A stretch of 45,057 nucleotides of DNA from an uncultured Bdellovibrionales bacterium (GTDB taxonomy: Bacteria > Bdellovibrionota > FAC87 > UBA2466). A model generated the notes under the pieces. That model was not told the origin of the DNA and did not search any database. It worked only from the letters and a program-made list of their open reading frames with translations. Position 1 is the stretch's first letter. Each line of letters starts with the position of its first letter. A program made the position numbers and the translations under genes. The stretch is from positions 1-45,057 of the forward strand of contig CALCZU010000090.1 of the NCBI GenBank assembly GCA_937903155.1, read 5' to 3'. Shown here one piece after another: positions 13,626 to 21,818 of this stretch.

Positions 13626-15758
13626 ATGACTTCGCAACCAGTAAATGAACTTCAACTGCTCCTAAAAGCCGCCGGGTACGTGCGTACTCATTGGTGGCTC
13701 ATTGTGCTTGAAGCCGTTGTCATTTACGCGTTTTCTTTCAATCAGTTTTATCACACACCTCCTGTTTACGAATCCGATTCCAGTCTTTTAATCGATACGG
13801 CTCGTCGACAACTCTATCAATCGATCATGATGTCCGGCGGATCCGCAAGTAATGCCCGTAAACAAAACATGGTTCACTTACTGACTTCCGAAGAAGTGAT
13901 GGAACGTTTTAGAACTACTCTGACGGATTACTACAATACCGAAGGTCGCCCGGTCCATTTACGAACGTACTTTCCTGGCGGCGTAACCTACCCTGCAGGC
14001 CTCTTCAGAAGTTGGATTTCTCTCTCTTGGAATCGAGACAGTGATATTTACAATATTCATTGCAGCGGTCCGAATCCCGATGCCGCTCATGACCTGTGTC
14101 TTGTTTTTACAAACACGATTCAATCTTACTACCCCGAAATTGGACAACGAGACGCGATGATGAAAAGAGATTTTCTCTCTCGTCAGATCGCAAGCTTCAT
14201 CAGTCAGATTAAAGAGCGCGAACAAAACCTCACTGACTTCCAAAAGAAGAATGTCGATTTCTTTTCCTTCTTAAGCACCAACATGGAAGACAAAGGCTTA
14301 CAAAGACTCAGAACAGAAGCCACAAACTTAAAAAGAAGACTTGCAAGTAATCGCGCGATTCATAAACTAGTTCTCACCGTCCCCAGAGCAAAACGCGGAG
14401 AGCACACCGCCCGCGCTGCCGTCATTAATCAACTCACCGCCAAAGTCGCAGAACTCGAATACCAGATTAAATTGACCGAACAGAGCGAAAACCCCCTGAA
14501 AAAGGAACGCCTCGCCGCTTTAAATACCGACTTAAACGATGTCTCCCAACGCCTTTCCAACATCAACGAAGAAGAAGTCGCAGTCTTCCAAAAGGCTCCC
14601 TTACCGGCTGCGGAAGTGAAAAGACGAGTCGCTGAACTCGAACTAGAATATCAAACCGATCTGATTCGGCTCGCCAACGCTGAAAAAGAAATTGAAGCGA
14701 TTTCGCTGAGAGAAAAAGACTATAACCAACCCCGCCTTGAGTACGAACGTCTTTATATGGAGTTAAATCACAAGAAAAAACTTCTCACGAATCTCTATCA
14801 AAAAGAACAAGAGACCGAACTTGAATTGTCTGCCGGAAACGCGGAAATTTTCAGACTCCAGGAAGCCACTCGTAACGGCCATAGAACCTCTCCTCAGCTG
14901 ACAAAACATCTTTACGGCGCGATGTCGATTACGGTCTTCGTTGTCGTCATTACTTTAGTCCTACTCATCGCCTTCTTCCCACGGATTGACAGTGAAGCAG
15001 AAGTCTTAAGACTCAACTTGCCGCTTCTCGGAAAAATTCCTCTTGTCCGACGCGGATCAAAAAATCTCGAAGAAATTCCAGGTTACGGAATTGAGCACTT
15101 AAAGATCATGAACTATCGAATCTTAAGAGAGACTCGAGATATCAAATGCCCGGTCGTAGTCATTAGCTCGCCCCACGCTCGTGAAGGAAAGAGTACCATC
15201 ACAAACTTCTTAACGATGGCGTCTCAAGGGGTTGAAAGAAAAACGATTTTAATTGACGCAGATTTATTGACCTCTCACCCCAACACGTTCTTTGGGATTA
15301 AAGAGGATGCTACTCCCGGCTTGAAATCGGTTCTGGACACTGAAAAAATCCCTGATTTAAAAAGTCTGATGATCAAAACAGATTATGAAGGCGTTTACTT
15401 CATCCCCCGAGGCGGAAGAGTCGATCCCCATAACTTAAAAGCTGTAAATAAATCTCTCGATAGACTTCTTGTTGAACTCAAAAAAGAATTCGGGCTGATC
15501 TACATCGATACGCCTCCTCTTTTCGCGTCCAATTTAGCGCATCAGTGCTCGAGCATTGCGGATCTTGTAATTCTTGTCGCCCGAATTTACTCGACGCGGC
15601 CTAAGGACATTCAAGAAGCGATTCAGACGTGTAAAGTATTTACTAAAGCGCCCGTCGGAATTGCGTTAAACTGTATTCGTATCACGGGCCCGCTGAAACG
15701 CGCTTCAAACTACTATTTCTCGAAAAAGAAAATGACCGTGAATAAAAACGCTGCCTAG
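13626..15758 (+). CDS. Wzz-type polysaccharide co-polymerase fused to a BY-kinase-like ATPase
   Basis: A 710-residue inner-membrane protein with the GumC/Wzc architecture: TM1 at about 22-42, a long periplasmic coiled-coil region (about 170-430), TM2 at about 438-458 (MSITVFVVVITLVLLIAFFP), then a P-loop domain with Walker A SPHAREGKST (~515-524), Walker A' ILIDADLL (~541-548) and Walker B LIYIDTPP (~624-631). Such proteins control chain length and export of capsule or exopolysaccharide. The usual C-terminal Tyr cluster for autophosphorylation is missing (only NYYF near the end), so kinase activity is doubtful. No glycosyltransferase, wza or wzx is adjacent. It is followed after 8 bases by the next gene, probably an operon. 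Confidence 0.9.
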   Translation: MTSQPVNELQLLLKAAGYVRTHWWLIVLEAVVIYAFSFNQFYHTPPVYESDSSLLIDTARRQLYQSIMMSGGSASNARKQNMVHLLTSEEVMERFRTTLTDYYNTEGRPVHLRTYFPGGVTYPAGLFRSWISLSWNRDSDIYNIHCSGPNPDAAHDLCLVFTNTIQSYYPEIGQRDAMMKRDFLSRQIASFISQIKEREQNLTDFQKKNVDFFSFLSTNMEDKGLQRLRTEATNLKRRLASNRAIHKLVLTVPRAKRGEHTARAAVINQLTAKVAELEYQIKLTEQSENPLKKERLAALNTDLNDVSQRLSNINEEEVAVFQKAPLPAAEVKRRVAELELEYQTDLIRLANAEKEIEAISLREKDYNQPRLEYERLYMELNHKKKLLTNLYQKEQETELELSAGNAEIFRLQEATRNGHRTSPQLTKHLYGAMSITVFVVVITLVLLIAFFPRIDSEAEVLRLNLPLLGKIPLVRRGSKNLEEIPGYGIEHLKIMNYRILRETRDIKCPVVVISSPHAREGKSTITNFLTMASQGVERKTILIDADLLTSHPNTFFGIKEDATPGLKSVLDTEKIPDLKSLMIKTDYEGVYFIPRGGRVDPHNLKAVNKSLDRLLVELKKEFGLIYIDTPPLFASNLAHQCSSIADLVILVARIYSTRPKDIQEAIQTCKVFTKAPVGIALNCIRITGPLKRASNYYFSKKKMTVNKNAA

Positions 15759-15766
15759 AGATTAAA

Positions 15767-16795
15767 ATGATATCAAAACTCACAAAACTGATATTGATTT
15801 TTGGAATTGCGAGCCAACTGATGGCCGAAGCACCCTCGGCGGCTACCAGTGCCCCTAAACTTGCGATTCTACCGACGACCGATACGACTCAGTGGGGACT
15901 TGCAGAAGCCTTGCAATACTCGCTCGGTAAATTAGCTGTCGGAACGCGGCTGTTCAATGTGGGTTCGTCCACTTTTGTGCTTGAAGCTTTTACTCGTCGC
16001 GAGCTTCGAAAAGCCTTTGCAAGCAATCGCTCGCCCCTACTCATGTTTACTTATATCGAACCCGGTCGTGTGAGCGTATTCTTTTTCAATGCCTATCAAT
16101 TTGGAAAGTTTATCGTAGGCTCTAAGAGTCTGACTCCGCCCGATGGCCAAAAAATCTCCAGTCGTTTTATCGAGACCCAGTTCAAAGCGGCTTTCGATGA
16201 GACGATCGAACTCTTTCATCAAAATAAATACCAAGCGCTTCCAGAAAGCGAAGCCGATGACGACTCCGATTTCAACGGAGGGGATCTCCTTTTGAGTGAA
16301 ACGCGCAATACTCGGATCAAAGAAATCTTTAACGAGGTTTCACGACTCGAAGATAAACCTTTTTATGTGGGTGCGAATATCGGAATCGCTCGCTACACAT
16401 TGACGGCCACTTCATCGAGCTCTCCCCTGTTTGGGGTTTCTATCGGAGGTCGATTTACTTCGCGAATCGCCGCTTCCCTCGGAATCGATTTATTCTCACA
16501 CCTTTTTGCCCACGGAGACGTCTTTTATAAGATTCCCTTCGCTGAAAAATATATTTCCTTGTCGGCCATCGGCACTGTAGGAAGCACCATCGCCACATTG
16601 ACTGAGAATAGAGGCTATGGAACCGAAAATAAGGGGTTAGGCACCGAGTCGATGAAGGCCGGAAGTATTTTTATGGGCCCTGGACTAGCAATTGACATCC
16701 CTCTCCTAGGAGCTACCCTGCGAGGTGAGATAAGATATTACTTTGGTTCATCTTCGGTTCTTGTTGGAAACTATGGTCTTTTGTTCTCGATTTAA
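15767..16795 (+). CDS. Secreted protein with probable C-terminal beta-barrel or beta-rich domain, unknown function
   Basis: A signal peptide (MISKLTKLILIFGIASQLMA) precedes a ~180-residue domain with PKLAILPTTDTTQWGLAEAL, which resembles the start of secreted nucleotide-fold or TolB-N-like domains. The last ~140 residues alternate hydrophobic and polar residues in strands (PFYVGANIGIARYTL, FGVSIGGRFTSRIAASLGI) and end with a strand, like small outer-membrane beta-barrels. It begins 8 bases after the Wzz/BY-kinase gene, so a role in envelope polysaccharide handling is possible but unproven. No family identified. Confidence 0.75.
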   Translation: MISKLTKLILIFGIASQLMAEAPSAATSAPKLAILPTTDTTQWGLAEALQYSLGKLAVGTRLFNVGSSTFVLEAFTRRELRKAFASNRSPLLMFTYIEPGRVSVFFFNAYQFGKFIVGSKSLTPPDGQKISSRFIETQFKAAFDETIELFHQNKYQALPESEADDDSDFNGGDLLLSETRNTRIKEIFNEVSRLEDKPFYVGANIGIARYTLTATSSSSPLFGVSIGGRFTSRIAASLGIDLFSHLFAHGDVFYKIPFAEKYISLSAIGTVGSTIATLTENRGYGTENKGLGTESMKAGSIFMGPGLAIDIPLLGATLRGEIRYYFGSSSVLVGNYGLLFSI

Positions 16796-16802
16796 AATCC
16801 CT

Positions 16803-17237
16803 ATGCTAAAAACTTTGATTTTCATTCTCTCGGCCGCGAGTGCCTCTGCTTCGCCTGTTTCTGTTTCTCTCAAACAGAAAATTCACGATGCGGCTGTGCG
16901 CTCGTTTCTCGATCCAAAGCTTGTCGAAGCCGTGGTCCGCGTCGAATCCGGATTTAATATCAAAGCCCGCTCTAAAAAAGGCGCGATGGGACTGATGCAA
17001 GTCATGCCAGGTACTGCCGATAGCTGCGAAATTCAAGAGCCGTATCACGCTGTGAATAATCTCATGGGAGCCTGCGACTGCTTAAGACTTCTCATCAATC
17101 GCTATCAAGGGGATTTAACTTTGGCTCTCGCTGCCTACAATGCCGGTGCCCATAACGTCGAGAAGTACCGAGGCGTTCCCCCGTTTCCGGAGACTCAGTC
17201 TTACGTGAAAAAGATTTTATCGCTTTATCGTAAATAG
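16803..17237 (+). CDS. Small lytic transglycosylase (SLT domain)
   Basis: Starting at 16803, a signal peptide (MLKTLIFILSAASASA) is followed directly by an SLT fold: catalytic E48 in VVRVESGFN, then GLMQVMPGTA and LAAYNAGAHNVEKY. It would cleave glycan strands of peptidoglycan in the periplasm. In-frame upstream ATGs (16743, 16773) would overlap the previous gene and spoil the signal. Total 144 aa, a minimal enzyme. It is convergent with the flagellar operon, whose FlgJ lacks a muramidase domain. Confidence 0.88.
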   Translation: MLKTLIFILSAASASASPVSVSLKQKIHDAAVRSFLDPKLVEAVVRVESGFNIKARSKKGAMGLMQVMPGTADSCEIQEPYHAVNNLMGACDCLRLLINRYQGDLTLALAAYNAGAHNVEKYRGVPPFPETQSYVKKILSLYRK

Positions 17238-17259
17238 TCCTAAGTCGCTTGGAGAAATC

Positions 17260-17318
17260 TTAATCTTAGTCTTAATGTTAATCATTCGACTAATGATTAA
17301 CATTAAGACTAAGATTAA
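17260..17318. repeat. Perfect AT-rich palindrome of the TTAATC type
   Basis: The left arm 17260-17286 and right arm 17292-17318 are perfect 27-bp inverted copies around CGACT. It is built of TTAATC/TTAATG units, like the imperfect element at 5988-6046. It sits between the convergent transglycosylase and fliW genes. There is no T tract on either side suited to intrinsic termination, although the long hairpin could still block transcription from both directions. Confidence 0.88.
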
Positions 17319-17344
17319 CGATTACTGCCCTCTTAGGACAATTT

Positions 17345-17872
17345 TTATACCGACAGTTCGAGTTCTTCCGTAATTCGAATCGTATGATATTCCGGCGCAT
17401 CGGACGTCGGAAACATCTGACGTTGCTGACTCGAGCAATGGAGTTGGAGATCAGAAAAAATCGATTTGCGAATCGGAAGATCCAAGTCGTGAAGAATGAC
17501 TTGTTTTGCGAGACGCTTTTTCAAATTGATGATGATGGGAGCTTTTAAATTCGCCGTCATCTTCGTTGGATCCGTTGGGATCGTGATGATCGAAAATACT
17601 TTTGCATGAGTGAGGTCTTTTAACCCCAAAGTCTTTTTATCCTCGTCGGCCAATTCCACTGGATAAGATTTCTCAAGAATTTGTGGCTCGAGAAGAGGAA
17701 ACGCGACGCTCGCTTTCTTTAAGGCTTGTAGCCAAAGAAAAAGAGAGTCATCTGCCCTTTCGACAAGGACGTATTGGTCAATTTTAGAGAAGCCCAACAT
17801 TCCCTCTGGGAACGTAATAATATCTTCCTCTTCAACCGATATTTGACCGAAACGGGTGGTTTCAACCATCAT
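17345..17872 (-). CDS. fliW: Flagellar assembly factor FliW
   Basis: FliW binds and inhibits CsrA and also binds flagellin, coupling flagellin translation to its secretion. The typical N-terminus is present (RFGQISVEEEDIITFPEGML followed by GF), as are the FLWLQALKKASVAFPLLEP region and the TANLKAPIIIN strand. The start at 17872 is chosen because AAAGGAG lies 7 bases upstream; the upstream ATG at 17899 adds a non-conserved extension. It lies 62 bases after csrA on the same strand, the usual order outside enterics. 175 aa. Confidence 0.95.
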   Translation of the reverse strand: MMVETTRFGQISVEEEDIITFPEGMLGFSKIDQYVLVERADDSLFLWLQALKKASVAFPLLEPQILEKSYPVELADEDKKTLGLKDLTHAKVFSIITIPTDPTKMTANLKAPIIINLKKRLAKQVILHDLDLPIRKSIFSDLQLHCSSQQRQMFPTSDAPEYHTIRITEELELSV

Positions 17873-17934
17873 GGCAAAACTCCTTTGATGAAGGCACAAT
17901 TAATTTTTAAAGGCACGGGGAATATACAAGGATG

Positions 17935-18165
17935 TTAGCTTGCGCGGAGAAGCTTAGCAACTTTTTTTGCTTCTTCGGGTTGGGACTCTGCGGCAGCTTT
18001 GTTTTGGTCTTGGATGGCGATGTAGACTTCTTCTCGGTGGATGCGAGTATTACGCGGTGCTTCAATCCCGAGTCGGACTTGGCGTCCTTTGACTTGGACA
18101 ACGACGATTTTGATATCGTCATCGATGGAAATACTTTCTCCAATTTTTCGGGTTAACACTAGCAC
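17935..18165 (-). CDS. csrA: Carbon storage regulator CsrA
   Basis: CsrA is a dimeric RNA-binding protein that represses translation at GGA motifs, including flagellin mRNA in bacteria that have FliW. MLVLTRKIGESISIDDDIKI and RQVRLGIEAPRNTRIHREEV match the family throughout; the 76 aa include a slightly longer C-terminal tail (AAAESQPEEAKKVAKLLRAS), as in FliW-partnered CsrA proteins. It starts with GTG, with GAGGA about 10 bases upstream. It lies between flgL and fliW. Confidence 0.97.
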   Translation of the reverse strand: MLVLTRKIGESISIDDDIKIVVVQVKGRQVRLGIEAPRNTRIHREEVYIAIQDQNKAAAESQPEEAKKVAKLLRAS

Positions 18166-18188
18166 GTTTAGAGTATCCTCACCCTCAT

Positions 18189-18216
18189 GTATCGGGTGAC
18201 CACGAGGGGATCTTTA
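18189..18216 (-). promoter_or_regulatory. Possible sigma-28 promoter in front of csrA
   Basis: On the minus strand TAAA (18213-18216) and CCCGATAC (18189-18196, six of eight matches to GCCGATAA) are separated by 16 bases in the flgL-csrA gap. The spacing is one base longer than the classic 15. This would let csrA-fliW respond to FliA independently of the upstream operon. Weak evidence. Confidence 0.28.
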
Positions 18217-18251
18217 AGCTTTTCTTTGAGTGCTCTATCGCGGCGGGTTAG

Positions 18252-19154
18252 TTATTTAAAAAGAGAATCAAGACTGGTTTCACTTAAAATTTTGTGAGTC
18301 GTATCGATGGCGGCTTTTAAAACCGTCTGATCGCGAGCGAGATCAGAGAAAACTTTTACGGCATCCGCATCTTCCATCTTCGAAACGGCCGCTTGGGTTT
18401 CGATATTATTGGCAGTGGAAGTTTGAATCGCTCGCTCTACTTGAGTCATAATGCCCGCAATTTGCGTTCGGCCTAAAGACAGCTGATCGGTCACTCGATT
18501 AATATCGGGAAGGCAACTTCGAACCGTATCGATATCGCCGATTCTTAAGGCATCCATCATGGTCAAAAACGTCTTTGGAATATTCACACCGTTTTCAAGA
18601 CCTTGCCCTAAAATAATTTGGGGACCGGAGATATTCTGATTTACGAGAATCCCTCTATCGACTTCGACTTGGATTTGTCCGTCATCTCCTAAATATCTTC
18701 CGTTAGAATCGAAGGCAGGTTTGTCGGACTGAAACCCTGCAAGAAGCGTCTTATTCGCAAAGCGGGTATTAATCGCGCTGATGAAATTTTCAAAGAGTCC
18801 TTCCATCTCTGAAAGCACTGCCTTTTGTTGATTCTCACTGACGAGCGCTTTGCCGTTTGCCACTTGCAACGTCAGCTCGTGGATTTTTTGGCTGATGTCT
18901 TGCGCTTGAGTCAAAATGCCTTCAGACGCACTTAAGATAGAATTCGTAAAGTGGGCATTTTTCATAATGCTTTCTCGGATACTAATATCGTCTTTCATAT
19001 TTTCGGCAATCACAAAATCGGAGGGACTATCAGAAGGTCTGTCTACGGCTTTTAAAGAGGATGAGCGATCGGAAGATTTAAGTTCGCGTTGACGAGCGCT
19101 TACGATGTTCTGCTGATTAATTCCATAAATCTGATTGGTGGAGATTCTAGACAT
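18252..19154 (-). CDS. flgL: Flagellar hook-filament junction protein FlgL
   Basis: The N-terminus has the flagellin-like D0/D1 helix (MSRISTNQIYGINQQNIVSA followed by RQ), and the C-terminus the matching coiled-coil (AQTQVERAI-type region, SDLARDQTVLKAAIDTTHKI), with a short variable centre. The 300 aa are normal for FlgL. AGGA lies 7 bases before the start. It directly follows flgK, the universal order. Confidence 0.95.
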   Translation of the reverse strand: MSRISTNQIYGINQQNIVSARQRELKSSDRSSSLKAVDRPSDSPSDFVIAENMKDDISIRESIMKNAHFTNSILSASEGILTQAQDISQKIHELTLQVANGKALVSENQQKAVLSEMEGLFENFISAINTRFANKTLLAGFQSDKPAFDSNGRYLGDDGQIQVEVDRGILVNQNISGPQIILGQGLENGVNIPKTFLTMMDALRIGDIDTVRSCLPDINRVTDQLSLGRTQIAGIMTQVERAIQTSTANNIETQAAVSKMEDADAVKVFSDLARDQTVLKAAIDTTHKILSETSLDSLFK

Positions 19155-19179
19155 AAAAATTCCTATTCACTTTGAAAGT

Positions 19180-20619
19180 TTAGTTTTTCAACGTGAGGAT
19201 GGTTTGGAAAAGTTCATCCCCTACTTTCAATGCCTTTGCCGACGCGTTGAAAGCAGTCTGAAACTGCACGAGATTAACGGCTTCTTCTTCTAAGGACACT
19301 CCCGCCACGGACTGTCGATAATTTTCGAGCTGGCCCACAACGGCTTGCTGATGCGCAAATGAATTATTCTCACGTTGCGCGTGAGATCCGACATTGCCGA
19401 CTAACGCATGAAGAGATTCATTAAAAGTATGGGCTCCAAAATCGCCAGAGAGTCCGTTTCCGGGCAAATCTTTTGCACTTTGAAGGTCGGCAATGGCTGT
19501 CGCAATCGAATTATCGCCGATAGAGTTGCGAGTACTGCCCGCAGAAATGAGTTCGTGATTTTGTTTAATCGCGTCGTTAACTTTGACGAGATTTGCAGCG
19601 CCTTCGGCCGTATCTCCTAGTTTATTGAAAAGACCACGGCCGGCTTGCCCGTCCATTCCGACCCCATCTTCGTGCAATTTATTCACACTCGAAACAAAGT
19701 GATGAGCCACTTCGTCTAGGTGGTTTTTAGCGGCTGTCAAAACTTGGTCGCGGACGAACATTAGTCCACCAAGTTCTCCGTCTTTAATTACTTTGGTGAT
19801 GGGTCGCCCTGTTCCCGCATTCGCGAGCCAGATTTCTAAACTTCCTGGAGTTCGGGTATCGCCATCCCCTCCCCCTTTTTGAACCATGAGTTCTGTGCCG
19901 CGATTTCCTTGAATGAGCGTCGAGCCGCCGGCAACGATACAGACTTGGCCTAATTGATCTTTTGTGGCTTCAAAATCTATTTTTTGCGACAAATCTCGTA
20001 CTGCCATGTCTCGTCTATCGTACATGTCGTTCGGAATATCGCCCCTGGACTCAGCAAGCGAAATCCCTTCGTTGAGACTTGCAATCTCTCGCACGTAGGT
20101 ATTAATTTCGCTGACGCACGCGCCGACTCGCATATCGAGATCACGTTTCATTCCGTCGATGGAACCTTCCATAGCATTAAAGCCATCTGCGACCGCATTC
20201 GCCGATCCTTGGACGATGTTTCGTAAGGCACTTGTCTCTGGACTCATCGAGAGCTGGCGGTAATCGTCAAAAAATTTATTCATCATATCGCCGAGGGCTT
20301 TTCCTTGCGATGCGACCACTCCTTCGACTCGCGATAGGTTTTCAGATCGAGACCGAGCGCCTCCAAAAGCATGGTTCTCATTGACGAGCTGATTCTGAAC
20401 AAAATCATCGTGAACTCGTACAACTTTTTTGACATCCACTCCTCCGCCTAACTGCACGCCATTCAGGATAGTCCCTTGATTGACGGTTTCAAGTTGCGGA
20501 CGACGTCTCGAGTATCCTGGGGTATTCGCATTTGCGATATTATTGGCTGTCGTTTGCAAAGCTTGCCGATTGGCATTTAATCCCTGCCGACCGATTTCTA
20601 AAACATCATTAATCGCCAT
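19180..20619 (-). CDS. flgK: Flagellar hook-filament junction protein FlgK
   Basis: The first hook-associated protein, between hook and filament. It has the rod/hook-family N-terminus (LEIGRQGLNANRQALQTTAN then NIANANTPGYSRRRP) and a C-terminal helix (EEEAVNLVQFQTAFNASAKA). The 479 aa are in the normal range. It begins 3 bases after the stop of the flgN-like gene, so translation is probably coupled. Confidence 0.97.
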   Translation of the reverse strand: MAINDVLEIGRQGLNANRQALQTTANNIANANTPGYSRRRPQLETVNQGTILNGVQLGGGVDVKKVVRVHDDFVQNQLVNENHAFGGARSRSENLSRVEGVVASQGKALGDMMNKFFDDYRQLSMSPETSALRNIVQGSANAVADGFNAMEGSIDGMKRDLDMRVGACVSEINTYVREIASLNEGISLAESRGDIPNDMYDRRDMAVRDLSQKIDFEATKDQLGQVCIVAGGSTLIQGNRGTELMVQKGGGDGDTRTPGSLEIWLANAGTGRPITKVIKDGELGGLMFVRDQVLTAAKNHLDEVAHHFVSSVNKLHEDGVGMDGQAGRGLFNKLGDTAEGAANLVKVNDAIKQNHELISAGSTRNSIGDNSIATAIADLQSAKDLPGNGLSGDFGAHTFNESLHALVGNVGSHAQRENNSFAHQQAVVGQLENYRQSVAGVSLEEEAVNLVQFQTAFNASAKALKVGDELFQTILTLKN

Positions 20620-20622
20620 AAG

Positions 20623-21105
20623 CTAGTACCTTCCCTCGATGACACGCGTTCTCACTTTGGCTTCGACTTTAAAGCCCTTGGAAGAATACATGGGTTTTTG
20701 CCCAAACAAGCCTTTGAGATTTTCTACGAGGCTCGATAAGTTTTTCAGGGAATGATTCATAAATTTCTGATTCGATTCAATTTGTTGAACCGAACTTTCC
20801 CAAACCGTCAGCCAAGCTTTTCGAAGCGTACCCCATTCGGATTTTTCGGGTTCGTTTAAAAGTTTTTCAAACTCATCGCTTGAATCAACCGCGAAATTTG
20901 CTTGAAGAAGGAGTTGCAGTTCCTCTCGGATTTTTTTCACAAGAAGAAGTCGGTGCTCTTTTTCTACAATCAGTTGCAGAATGTCGTCGGTCTTCAAAGA
21001 AATCAGTGCTAATTTTTCTTTTTGAAGTACGGTTAAAAACTCTTGGCAAAGTTCGGTCGATCTTTGCTGAAGAAAAAACACACGTGTGAGAGTCGGGTTT
21101 TTCAT
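20623..21105 (-). CDS. flgN: FlgN-like export chaperone for FlgK and FlgL
   Basis: A 160-residue, all-helical, charged protein (QQRSTELCQEFLTVLQKEKL, LLVKKIREELQLLL) located exactly between flgM and flgK, the standard position of FlgN. The family is poorly conserved, so the call rests on fold, length and position. FlgN delivers FlgK and FlgL to the export gate. The antisense and frame-shifted ORFs here are shadows. Confidence 0.8.
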   Translation of the reverse strand: MKNPTLTRVFFLQQRSTELCQEFLTVLQKEKLALISLKTDDILQLIVEKEHRLLLVKKIREELQLLLQANFAVDSSDEFEKLLNEPEKSEWGTLRKAWLTVWESSVQQIESNQKFMNHSLKNLSSLVENLKGLFGQKPMYSSKGFKVEAKVRTRVIEGRY

Positions 21106-21169
21106 AGTTTGACTCGTTCATTCGATCTTGTTATCGGCGAGATGACAGCAGCAGGACGGCGTTAACGAA

Positions 21170-21496
21170 TTAAAGGGAATTTTTTCCGAAGTCGGTGGCA
21201 AGGTGCTCGTCCACCAATTTGTCGGCGATACTAGCGGAATCCACGTTGTAGGTGCCATCGGAAATGCGTTTTTTTAATTCTTGAACTTTGGCCATTCTCA
21301 AAGCTGGAGTCGCGTGTGCGGTGTCCGAAGCTTGTTTCATCAGACGTGCGGTATCAGAGATGTCGACACTCGCGCCACTTCTCCCTGACGAGAGGGATTC
21401 GTTGAGAACTCCCTTTGAAACGGAATCTTTCTTAAGAGGAGAATTCGATTTTTCAATGGAAGTCGTTGTGGGAGACGGATTTTGATTTACTTTCAT
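21170..21496 (-). CDS. flgM: Anti-sigma-28 factor FlgM
   Basis: 108 residues: a disordered, Ser/Lys-rich N-terminus, then the FlgM helix region containing VDISDTARLMKQ and the C-terminal VQELKKRISDGTYNVDSASI followed by ADKLVDEHL, which closely follows the FlgM consensus that binds FliA. AAAGGGG lies 8 bases before the start. Its presence implies a sigma-28-controlled late flagellar class in this organism. Confidence 0.93.
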   Translation of the reverse strand: MKVNQNPSPTTTSIEKSNSPLKKDSVSKGVLNESLSSGRSGASVDISDTARLMKQASDTAHATPALRMAKVQELKKRISDGTYNVDSASIADKLVDEHLATDFGKNSL

Positions 21497-21521
21497 TGTG
21501 TGACCCCTTTCGTTAAGTCTA

Positions 21522-21818
21522 TCATCTGACGCCCTGTGACCGCAATAACTGCTCGTAAACGAGGGTAGAGATTCCGCCCATCTGTTGCGATTCAGAGATG
21601 TGGTTCGAGTATTCTGCGTCGAGTAAATTTTGGTAAATGCGTTCGGCGTTACTTTCAGGCACTAGGCCGCCCTTCGTCACCGTTTTTCTCATGGCTTGAA
21701 CCACTTGGTTGACGAAAATCGATTCGAATTGCTTAGCCACTTTTTTGAGTTCAGGATGTTCTTCCTTCGGCTTCGGTTCTTGCACGTTGATATTTGCAAG
21801 AGCGTCGATGCTGCTCAT
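21522..21818 (-). CDS. flgJ: Rod-binding protein FlgJ, N-terminal domain only
   Basis: 98 residues matching the FlgJ N-terminal domain (KKVAKQFESIFVNQVVQAMR, AERIYQNLLDAEYSNHISES), the rod-capping part. The C-terminal muramidase domain of enteric FlgJ is absent, as is usual outside gamma- and beta-proteobacteria, so a separate lytic enzyme must open the peptidoglycan. The start codon overlaps the flgI stop as ATGA. Confidence 0.95.
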   Translation of the reverse strand: MSSIDALANINVQEPKPKEEHPELKKVAKQFESIFVNQVVQAMRKTVTKGGLVPESNAERIYQNLLDAEYSNHISESQQMGGISTLVYEQLLRSQGVR

